From DASUZB01 sp036377075 (GTDB taxonomy: Bacteria; Actinomycetota; CALGFH01): a stretch of 54,731 nt of DNA. Positions within the stretch are counted from its first letter, which is position 1; every line of letters starts with the position of its first letter. The stretch is taken from NCBI GenBank assembly GCA_036377075.1, contig DASUZB010000126.1, positions 1 to 54,731 of the forward strand. The letters run 5' to 3'. The notes under the pieces were generated by a model. The model saw only the letters and a program-made list of their open reading frames with translations. It was not told where the DNA came from and did no database searches. Below are positions 48,949 to 54,731 of the stretch, piece after piece. The position numbers were made by a program, and so were the translations under genes.

Positions 48949-49448
48949 CCGCTGGGCGTGGCGCCCGTACCGGCGTCCAGGGCGATGCCGCGGCCGGGGA
49001 CGGGTGAGGACTGGACGATCGAGGTGGTCGTCTGCCCGAACGGGGTGAACACGTCGATCACCTCCTCGAGGTGGTCGACGTCGCGGACGTGGAGCTTCAT
49101 CAGGAAGCAGTCCTCGCCGGTGATGCGGTGGCACTCGACCACCTCGGCGGTGCGCCGGGCGAGGTCCGCGACCACCGGGATCTGGCGGGCGGCCGGGCGG
49201 ATGCGGAGCACGGCGCCGAGCGCGTAGCCGAGGGCGCGCGGGTCGACGTCGGCGTGGTAGCCGCGCACCACGCCGAGCTCCTGCAGCCGCTGCAGCCGCT
49301 CGCCGACGGCCGGGGCGGTCAGCCCGACCCGCCGGCCGAGCTCGGCCAGGCTGAGCCGGGCATCGGCCTGCAGCTCGGCCAGCAGGCGCCGGTTCACCGC
49401 GTCGATCGGACCGTCGTTAGCCTCGGCACGATTCTGCCTTCGATTCAC
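48945..49448 (-). CDS. Lrp/AsnC family transcriptional regulator
   Basis: A 167-residue regulator. The winged helix-turn-helix has AVNRRLLAELQADARLSLAE and GLTAPAVGERLQRLQELGVV; the RAM domain has CHRITGEDCFLMKLHVRDVD, matching the Lrp ligand-site signature. GTG 49448 has GAGGAG a few bases upstream. It diverges from an EamA transporter across 70 bp containing two inverted repeats, so amino acid export is its likely target. Its stop shares CTAG with the galactanase stop. Confidence 0.93.
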   Translation of the reverse strand: MNRRQNRAEANDGPIDAVNRRLLAELQADARLSLAELGRRVGLTAPAVGERLQRLQELGVVRGYHADVDPRALGYALGAVLRIRPAARQIPVVADLARRTAEVVECHRITGEDCFLMKLHVRDVDHLEEVIDVFTPFGQTTTSIVQSSPVPGRGIALDAGTGATPSG

Positions 49449-49477
49449 AGGCTCCTCATCCCTGTAGGCTTCGATCT

Positions 49478-49490
49478 ATCCTTCCAGGAT
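49478..49490. promoter_or_regulatory. Candidate Lrp operator: ATCCT/AGGAT inverted repeat
   Basis: ATCCT-TCC-AGGAT, a perfect 5-bp inverted repeat in the Lrp/EamA divergent gap, of the size expected for an Lrp dimer site. Confidence 0.4.
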
Positions 49491-49494
49491 GCCA

Positions 49495-49518
49495 CACTAC
49501 CCGTCAGTCTAGGTAGTG
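49495..49518. promoter_or_regulatory. Candidate operator: 7-bp inverted repeat next to EamA start
   Basis: CACTACC (49495-49501), 10-bp spacer, GGTAGTG (49512-49518), ending directly before the ATG at 49519. It covers the ribosome-binding region, so it may act as DNA site or mRNA hairpin. Confidence 0.45.
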
Positions 49519-50421
49519 ATGGCAGACACGAAGCTGGCCCAGACCACGCTCCCCGGGCGGGCGCGCCTCGGCGCGGCGGTCGCCACCGCCCCGCCACAGC
49601 TCTACTTCGTGGTCAGCGCGGTGTTCCACTACCTCGGGCCGGCCTTCGCCGTGCTGCTGTTCGCCCGCGTCGACGTCCTCGGCGTCGCCTGGATGCGGAT
49701 CGCCTCGGCCGCGGTCGTGCTGTCGCTGTGGCGGCGGCCGTGGCGCCGCCTCGCCCGCCTCGGCCGCGACGCCCGCCGCACGCTGCTCGCGTTCGGCACC
49801 GTGCTGGCCGTGATGAACTGCTGCTTCTACCTCGCGATCGCGCGCCTTCCGCTCGGCACGGTGGCCGCCATCGAGTTCCTCCCGGTGGTGGTCCTGGCCG
49901 CGCTCGGCGCGCGCACGCCACGCAACCTGCTCGCGCTGGCCTCGGTGGTGCCCGGCGTGTACCTGCTGACCGACGTGCGGCTCGCCGGCGAGCCCCTCGG
50001 CGTCGCCTTCGCGTTCGCCAACGCGGTCCTGTTCGCGCTCTACATCGTGCTCGGCCACCGCGTCGCGCGCGGCGGTCAGGCCGGCGGGATCGACGGGCTC
50101 GCCGCGGCGATGCTGGTCGCCGTCGTGGTGGTGACGCCGATCGGTGGCTTGGCGGCCGCCCCGGTGCTGCTCGACCCGGTGGCCCTCGCCGCCGGGGTCG
50201 GCGTCGGGATCGCCTCGTCGGTGATCCCGTACATGACCGACCAGCTCGCCCTCGCCCGCCTGCCGCGCGCGACCTACGCCCTGCTGGTCGCCCTGCTGCC
50301 CGCGACCGCGACCGTCATCGGCGTCGTGGTGCTCGCCCAGGTCCCCACCCTGGTCGAGACCGCCGGCGTCGCCATGGTCGTCGCGGGCGTCGCGCTGCAC
50401 CGCGAACCGCCGGAGGCCTGA
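49519..50421 (+). CDS. EamA/RhtA-like transporter
   Basis: A 300-residue membrane protein with ten helices in two EamA halves. VFHYLGPAFAVLLFARVDVL and VLAVMNCCFYLAIARLPLGT in the first half, and SSVIPYMTDQLALARLPRAT in the second, resemble the threonine/homoserine exporter RhtA group. Export of an amino acid fits the divergent Lrp regulator. ATG 49519 is chosen, with GTG 49516 as an alternative one codon upstream. Substrate is not shown. Confidence 0.9.
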   Translation: MADTKLAQTTLPGRARLGAAVATAPPQLYFVVSAVFHYLGPAFAVLLFARVDVLGVAWMRIASAAVVLSLWRRPWRRLARLGRDARRTLLAFGTVLAVMNCCFYLAIARLPLGTVAAIEFLPVVVLAALGARTPRNLLALASVVPGVYLLTDVRLAGEPLGVAFAFANAVLFALYIVLGHRVARGGQAGGIDGLAAAMLVAVVVVTPIGGLAAAPVLLDPVALAAGVGVGIASSVIPYMTDQLALARLPRATYALLVALLPATATVIGVVVLAQVPTLVETAGVAMVVAGVALHREPPEA

Positions 50422-50452
50422 CCGGCCGTTCCGGGCAACCTCCGGGGCGGCC

Positions 50453-51445
50453 TCAACCCCAGAACAGGTTGAACCCGCCGAACACCCGCTCCGGGTGGTG
50501 GGCCGGAGCCGGGCCGCGCCGCATCAGCGTGGCGGTGCCGGTCGCCTGGTAGCCGAGTGCTTCCAGCACGCGGCGTCCGGCCGCGTTGGCCTCGGGGAGC
50601 ACAACCCTCGCCCCGGCGTCCTGCCGCTGCCAGGTGGCCTGCAGGGCCGCGCCGGCCTGCGGGTCGCGCGCGATCGTCGCCCCCGGCCCGCCGGTCGGCT
50701 TGGGCGCGTGGAACCCGACCAGGCGGCCGTCCGCGTCCTCGGCGACCAGGCAGCCATTCCCCCACACCGCGCGCAGCAGCCGGCCCCGTTCCTCCCCGGT
50801 CACCGCCCGGTCCAGCGCGACCACCGCGTCCAGGTCGCTCATCGTGGCCGCGCGGACCTCCACGCCCGACCCGCTCCCCAGCCCCTTCGGCGGCTTGCCG
50901 GCCGCGGTGGTGCCCGGACCGTGCCCCTTGCCGGGCCGCGCCTCCGCCGGCCGGTCAGGGTCGGCCGCGGCCGACCCGTCTGCCTCGGCAGGCCCGACCC
51001 TCCCCGATCGGTCCGTGCCGGCCGTCCCGACCGGCTGCGCCGCGCCGGGGACGCTCAGTTTCAGCCAGCGTCCGTCGGCGACGAAGCCAAGCCGCTCGTA
51101 CACCGGCCGGCCCATGGCCGTGGCGTAGAGCGATGCCGTGCCAGCGCCAGCGTCGGCGATCCACCGCACGGCCGCGGTGGTCAGGGCGCTCCCCAGCCCG
51201 GCGCCGCGCCACTCGGGCAGCACCGCCACCCCACCGATCCAGCCGTTGGCGCCGAACAGCACCGCGGCGCTCGCGCCGACCAGCTCGCCCCCGGCCTCGG
51301 CGACGAACGCCTGCCCGCCGAGCCGTCCCTGCACGAACGCCAGCTCTGGCGCCATCGATGGTCCGCCGAGCTCCGCCCGGGCGAACACGCCGACGAGCTC
51401 CTCGAAGTCCGGTGGCCTCGCCGGCCGCATGGTGACGCCGCTCAC
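50453..51445 (-). CDS. Tandem GNAT acetyltransferase
   Basis: A protein of about 330 residues with two GNAT folds. The first (about 5-145) has VAVLPEWRGAGLGSALTTAA, the acetyl-CoA loop (R-G-x-G-L-G), and MGRPVYERLGFVADG. A Gly/Ala/Pro/Asp-rich linker of about 60 residues follows. The second (about 205-330) starts VEVRAATMSDLDAVVALDRA but has only a degraded CoA loop, so it may not be catalytic. The start is unsure: GTG 51445, ATG 51430 or GTG 51502. It may modify a small molecule or protein N-terminus. Confidence 0.83.
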   Translation of the reverse strand: MSGVTMRPARPPDFEELVGVFARAELGGPSMAPELAFVQGRLGGQAFVAEAGGELVGASAAVLFGANGWIGGVAVLPEWRGAGLGSALTTAAVRWIADAGAGTASLYATAMGRPVYERLGFVADGRWLKLSVPGAAQPVGTAGTDRSGRVGPAEADGSAAADPDRPAEARPGKGHGPGTTAAGKPPKGLGSGSGVEVRAATMSDLDAVVALDRAVTGEERGRLLRAVWGNGCLVAEDADGRLVGFHAPKPTGGPGATIARDPQAGAALQATWQRQDAGARVVLPEANAAGRRVLEALGYQATGTATLMRRGPAPAHHPERVFGGFNLFWG

Positions 51446-51507
51446 ACCGTGGATGCTGCCATGGCCGGCCGCCTCGGGCACGGACGCCGGCGCTCGCGCC
51501 ACCGGTC

Positions 51508-52011
51508 CTAACGGCGCTTCGTGCGCCGCAGCTCCTGCCCTTCACGCCACAGCTCGATGACCAGGTGGTCCGGAGGGTCGCCCACGCGGATCAGCACCAC
51601 CTCGCCGACCTCCACCCGGAACAGGTGGAACGACCCGGGCTCGAGCTGTTCCTGGCCGGCCTGACCGGTGCCTTCGAGGTAGGCCCGGAAGCGGTCGGGG
51701 TCGGTGACCTCCTCGGCCCGCCCGCTGAGCTTCGCGTCGCCCGCGAAGGCCGCCGGGTCGTCAGGTGGCTCGATGGTCCCGCTGTGCAGCGCCATCCGCG
51801 GGTCCCGGCGCAGGTCGAGCGCCTTGCGCGAGTTCGGCATCATGCCGAGCCAGAGGTCACCATGGACGAAGTTCGCCTCGATGCCGCTGATCCGCGGGGA
51901 GCCGTCCCGGCGGAGGGTGGCGAGGGTCTTGTGCTTGTTCGCGTCGAACAGCGCCCGCACCGCGCCGGCGAACTCCGGCTCGGACTTCACCACCCCGTCC
52001 CAGCTCGCCAT
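51508..52011 (-). CDS. Pyridoxamine-phosphate-oxidase-like split-barrel protein
   Basis: A 167-residue FMN/F420 split-barrel protein. ALFDANKHKTLATLRRDGSP, ISGIEANFVHGDLWLGMMPN, SRKALDLRRDPRMALHSGT and the late FHLFRVEVGEVVLIRVG are clear family features. ATG 52011 (MASWDGVV) is chosen because the conserved region begins there; the frame continues upstream without family character. It is 62 bp upstream of the tandem GNAT start on the same strand and may be co-transcribed with it. Substrate and cofactor are undetermined. Confidence 0.88.
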   Translation of the reverse strand: MASWDGVVKSEPEFAGAVRALFDANKHKTLATLRRDGSPRISGIEANFVHGDLWLGMMPNSRKALDLRRDPRMALHSGTIEPPDDPAAFAGDAKLSGRAEEVTDPDRFRAYLEGTGQAGQEQLEPGSFHLFRVEVGEVVLIRVGDPPDHLVIELWREGQELRRTKRR

Positions 52012-52303
52012 CGCGACCGCCTTGCGTTCGACCGTTCGGACAAGAGGCCACTCTGCCACGGGGACGGGACACGCAGGGTTGACGGGCGCAGGGCCGGGCG
52101 GCAGCCTGGTCGTGCCATGGTGCTCGTCCCGCTGGTCCGCAACCGTGCCCTCGACTACGGGCGCGTCGTCACCTGCGGCTGTCTTCCGGCCCGGCGGACG
52201 CAGCCGGCGTCCTGACGCCGACCGCCGACCGCGACGGGCCGTTCCGCGCCGATTCCGCACGCCGCGGCCCCGGGCCGCGTCCAGCGCACCGCAAGGAGCA
52301 CCC

Positions 52304-52795
52304 ATGTCGATCACGGATGAGCTGCTGCGCAACAACGCCGCCTACGTCGCCAGCTTCCAGGCCGGCGACCTGCCCATGCCACCCGCCAAGCAGACGGCCG
52401 TGCTCGCCTGCATGGACGCCCGCCTCAACCCCTACGGCATCCTCGGCCTGCACGAGGGCGACGCGCACGTCATCCGCAACGCCGGCGGGGTGGTGACCGA
52501 CGACGCGATCCGCTCCCTGACCATCTCCCAGCGCCTGCTCGGCACTCGCGAGATCGTGCTGATCCACCACACCGACTGCGGCATGCTGACCTTCCACGAC
52601 GGCGAGGTGAAGGCGGCCATCGAGGAGGAGACCGGCCTGCGCCCGCCGTTCGCGCTGGAGGCCTTCGGCAACCTCGAGGAGGACGTCCGCCAGTCGATCA
52701 GGCGCATCCAGGCCAGCCCGTTCATTCCCCACAAGGACGCCGTGCGCGGCTTCGTCTACGACGTCCGCACCGGCCAACTCAACGAGGTCACCTGA
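52304..52795 (+). CDS. Beta-class carbonic anhydrase
   Basis: A 163-residue zinc enzyme that interconverts CO2 and bicarbonate. Zinc ligands are Cys36 in ACMDAR, His and Cys in IHHTDCGM, and the Asp-Arg pair of CMDAR that activates water. IRNAGGVVTDDAIRSL is the other family block. It resembles the short mycobacterial-type plant-like beta enzyme. ATG 52304 has AAGGAG (52293-52298). No bicarbonate-using operon is adjacent. Confidence 0.94.
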   Translation: MSITDELLRNNAAYVASFQAGDLPMPPAKQTAVLACMDARLNPYGILGLHEGDAHVIRNAGGVVTDDAIRSLTISQRLLGTREIVLIHHTDCGMLTFHDGEVKAAIEEETGLRPPFALEAFGNLEEDVRQSIRRIQASPFIPHKDAVRGFVYDVRTGQLNEVT

Positions 52796-53313
52796 TCCGA
52801 ACGGGTCGTCGCTCCAGCCCGACGCCTCAGCGGCGTAACGATTCAGGTGGCAGGGTTCGAGGATGAGCGGCGGGCAGCGCAGTTGGCCGGTGGTGAAGCG
52901 GCCGACCGGCTGATCGAGCTGGACGGCGATGTTCTGGCCGGCCCACCCGGTCACGGTCCCGGGCTGGCCGCGGAGGTAGTTGGGACTGCCCATAACTCCA
53001 CGATGACCGCTGCCTGGCAGCCACGGCCGCCTCCAGATCCAGCTCGGGCGAGGAGATCGCGGCCTCCGGCAGGTCGAGAGCGTCACGCCCGCTTGCCCAT
53101 CCGCCGCAGTCGACGAGCAACGCCACGACAGCGTCGGGCGCGACGCAGCCCTCGACGCTCTGGGTCTCCGGACGGACCGGGCCGGCGGGAGCACCGTCCG
53201 CCGGGTCGCGCCCCTCGCTTCTTGGAGCAGCCATGCCCTCGACCATGGCACCAGGAGCAGGCAACGGTGCGCGTCCGCTGCACGATCCGCTCTCGGGCGG
53301 AGGTTCCTTCTCG
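52796..53313. other. 518-bp gap with no confident gene
   Basis: I could not assign a gene. On the minus strand, about 52840-52990, one frame reads GTVTGWAGQNIAVQLDQP then GRFTTGQLRCPPLILEP, which looks like protein sequence. It has no start or stop of its own and would need a frameshift to join the preceding frame (VALLVDCGGWASGRDALDLP). A decayed gene is possible. No inverted repeats typical of insertion-sequence ends were found. Confidence 0.3.
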
Positions 53314-53727
53314 CTACGAATGCATTGAGGGCACGAACGAGAGGCCGATGATCGCACCCTCGCTCGACTGCAGCCGGGCGACCGTCTGCCCCCAGGGCTC
53401 GGTCCGCGCCTCGTGGAGCAGCGCGAAGCCCCGCTCCTTCAACTCGTCCGCAGCGACTTGCACAGTGTCAGCGTCCGCGACCTCGAACTCGATGCTCGCC
53501 TGCGGCACCGGCCGGTCCGCTGGCCAGTCGGGGGTGCCGAAGCAGGCCCGTGCCGCCTGGGTCAGGGGCCAGACGCCGAAGCTCTTGCTCCCGTCGATGT
53601 CCTCACTGTGCAGGTAGTCGTCTTGCGACCCCGTGAGCGGCAACCCAAGTGCATCCACGTACAACCTTCGGCTGACGCTCGGGTCAGGGGTGATCACCGC
53701 GACGCTCGCGATGAACCGCACGTCCAT
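53314..53727 (-). CDS. VOC/glyoxalase-fold protein
   Basis: A 137-residue vicinal-oxygen-chelate domain protein. It starts MDVRFIASVAVITPDPSVSR, followed by LYVDALGLPLTG, PQASIEFEVADADTVQVAAD and FALLHEARTEPWGQTVARLQ, ending SSEGAIIGLSFVPS, all standard for the two-module glyoxalase/bleomycin-resistance fold. Metal-binding residues are incomplete, so it may be a binding protein rather than an enzyme. ATG 53727 with GGAAGGTGA upstream is preferred over an ATG at 53787. It lies in a low-density region next to integrase remains. Confidence 0.87.
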   Translation of the reverse strand: MDVRFIASVAVITPDPSVSRRLYVDALGLPLTGSQDDYLHSEDIDGSKSFGVWPLTQAARACFGTPDWPADRPVPQASIEFEVADADTVQVAADELKERGFALLHEARTEPWGQTVARLQSSEGAIIGLSFVPSMHS

Positions 53728-53795
53728 GACGTCACCTTCCGGCATTGCTTCGACTGGTCCGGCGATCGTCGCACCCTGCTCCGACACCGCGCCCG

Positions 53796-53820
53796 CTGTG
53801 AGCTCGGTGGCGGCTCACAG
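53796..53820. repeat. 8-bp perfect inverted repeat
   Basis: CTGTGAGC (53796-53803) and GCTCACAG (53813-53820) with a 9-base loop, about 70 bp upstream of the VOC start. It could be an operator or a hairpin. Confidence 0.6.
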
Positions 53821-53998
53821 GGCGAAACGTCAGCAGGGCGGCGGTCAGCCCGTGCGCCCGGCTCGCCCCGAGATCTTGCTCGGAGTGCATCCCTCATGCG
53901 ACTGACCTGCACAGACGCGAAATAGCATCACCCCCATTTGATGCCGGGCCGGCCTTGAGGACGTAGAGAAGTCTTCACAGCTCGACGGGCATGCCATG

Positions 53999-54048
53999 AG
54001 GAGCGGGACACCAGCGCGTAGGGGGTGGTCGGCTCGTGTCCCGCTCCT
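53999..54048. repeat. 13-bp perfect inverted repeat next to the integrase remnant
   Basis: AGGAGCGGGACAC (53999-54011) and GTGTCCCGCTCCT (54036-54048) with a 24-base loop. No T run follows the stem. It lies 69 bp before the integrase-like sequence begins. Confidence 0.75.
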
Positions 54049-54116
54049 GCTGCAGAGCGATGCTGGGCTGGCTGCTGTTACTGGCTCGGGCTCCGCGTGG
54101 TCCTGGTCGTCCGTCG

Positions 54117-54522
54117 CCGTCGCCCACCTGAGGCTCGGCGCGCAGGCGCGGGAGCGGCTGCGCGCCGGGCCGCGCTGGATGGAGCAGGGGTTGGTGTCCC
54201 CAACACGGTGGGCCGGCCGATGCTGCCGCAGAACCTGCTGCAGCGCTCGTTGTACCCGCTGTTGCAGCGGGCCGGGCTCCCGCGGCTGCGCTTCCACGAC
54301 CTGCGCCACAGCGCGGCGACGTTGCTGCTGGCCAGGGGGGTGCACCCGTAGGTGGTGAGCGAGCTGCTGGGGCACGCGCAGGTAGGGATCACGTTGGACT
54401 TGTACTCGCACGTGTCCGCTACGATGCTCAGGCACGCGGCGGACGCCTTCGAGCTGCTTGGCGGTCAACTTGGCGGTCAGGCGGGCTCGGTGGAGGACGA
54501 AGCCGCAGGTAAGCCCTCGTAG
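54117..54522 (+). pseudogene. Tyrosine recombinase (integrase) pseudogene, C-terminal part
   Basis: The remains of a phage- or ICE-type integrase. Read in one frame from about 54117, HLRLGAQARERLRAGPRWME leads to EQGLV. The homology then jumps to the next frame near 54195-54198, PNTVGRPMLPQNLLQRSLYP, as if one T of a TTCCCC run were lost. The catalytic region follows: FHDLRHSAATLLLARGVHP, then TAG at 54349-54351 where a Lys codon would be expected, then VVSELLGHAQVGITLDLYSH with His and the nucleophile Tyr, up to a TAG at 54520-54522. The N-terminal half is missing. Two lesions and the truncation mean it is inactive. Its last codons lie inside the tRNA gene. Confidence 0.85.
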
Positions 54523-54585
54523 CTCAGGGGATAGAGCAACGGTTTCCTAAACCGTGTGTCGCAGGTTCGAATCCTGCCGGGGGCA
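54513..54585 (+). tRNA. tRNA-Arg(CCU)
   Basis: A 73-base cloverleaf. Acceptor GCCCTCG (54513-54519) pairs with CGGGGGC (54578-54584), with one G-U. The D-arm is TAGCTCAGGGGATAGAGCA. The anticodon stem ACGGT/ACCGT closes the loop TTCCTAA with anticodon CCT. The T-arm is GCAGG-TTCGAAT-CCTGC and the discriminator base is A. CCA is not encoded. It decodes AGG, a rare codon in such GC-rich genomes. The integrase pseudogene runs into its first bases, so it is probably an attachment site. Confidence 0.96.
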
Positions 54586-54731
54586 CGGATCAGATCCTCG
54601 CAACGCGTGCAGTGCGCCTAGCAGCCGAAATGCCCATCCAGGTCAACGCCGCAACGCCGCGCGAGGCGCCAGTAGGCGCTAGGAGCCTGCTGAGCAATTC
54701 GCGTCGGTGGGTTGGGTCGGTGAGGCTTGCC
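54586..54731. other. 146 bp after the tRNA, no feature seen
   Basis: No open frame with family character and no repeat of the tRNA sequence was found up to the window end. Confidence 0.4.

Larger units (their letters stand above)
53728..54116. other. 389-bp gap with two inverted repeats
   Basis: No gene was recognised. It contains the two inverted repeats listed separately and a short AT-richer patch near 53930-53985. It lies just ahead of the integrase pseudogene and is probably what remains of a mobile element edge. Confidence 0.4.

Noticed and set aside
45909..49007. 1032-codon plus-strand frame across permease, LacI and GH53 genes
   Set aside because: Arg/Pro-rich translation with no motifs; the three genes in other frames are complete and have starts and ribosome-binding sites.
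52796..54116. Intact insertion sequence
   Set aside because: No transposase with a DDE or HUH motif and no terminal repeats with target duplication were found; the inverted repeats present are close hairpins.

Overview
The window is very GC-rich by eye, with strong G/C at third codon positions, Shine-Dalgarno leaders and frequent GTG starts. The gene families point to an Actinomycetota genome: a coproheme decarboxylase of the chlorite-dismutase fold, a galU-glp(moeA)-...-glpR/sepX-like divisome locus, F420/FMN-type split-barrel proteins, a PAC2 protein and a CebR-like LacI repressor. I cannot place it below phylum. About 53 protein genes are supported, plus one tRNA and one broken integrase. 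No rRNA, CRISPR array or intact insertion sequence was seen.

Layout. 1-5.5 kb: the end of an inorganic pyrophosphatase gene, an N-acetylglucosamine kinase, a TetR regulator divergent from a serine beta-lactamase-fold hydrolase, and a molybdopterin oxidoreductase. 5.5-11 kb: amino acid permease plus ABM-domain protein divergent from an Lrp regulator, then a DUF1707 membrane protein, an SDR and a GH13 enzyme. 11-19 kb: YceI/HxlR divergent pair, Gfo/Idh dehydrogenase, secreted propeller, PfkB kinase, a pseudokinase-TPR fusion and a hotdog thioesterase. 19-25.5 kb: a minus-strand block galU, moeA/glp, moaC, mogA, glpR/sepX-like and translin, behind a GGDEF protein. 25.7-34.8 kb: fmdB, mtnP, uppP, an SDR, a CaiB family protein, an alpha/beta hydrolase coupled to TldE and TldD, and a DMT exporter. 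34.9-41.3 kb: a small lipoprotein, split-barrel and RidA proteins, an HtrA protease, an acyl-CoA thioesterase, a NadD-like protein, PAC2, a cold-shock protein and ChdC.

41.3-49 kb is the clearest functional system, a beta-1,4-galactan utilisation cluster. A secreted GH53 endo-galactanase would cut galactan outside. A lipoprotein and two permeases would import galacto-oligosaccharides, with no ATPase in the cluster. A cytosolic GH42 beta-galactosidase would finish degradation, and a LacI repressor would control the cluster through two mirrored 12-bp operator copies in the divergent promoter region. 49-52.8 kb: Lrp/EamA divergent pair, tandem GNAT, split-barrel protein and beta-carbonic anhydrase.

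The right end (52.8-54.7 kb) looks accessory. It has little clear coding, two sizeable inverted repeats, a VOC protein and a tyrosine-recombinase pseudogene carrying a frameshift and a nonsense codon. The pseudogene's last codons run into an intact tRNA-Arg(CCU), the scar expected of an old integrative element. Other notable points are a 27-bp hairpin-forming repeat inserted in two different reading frames of moaC, a perfect 34-bp palindrome before fmdB, and a GH13 enzyme in which the usual NHD motif reads NAD.
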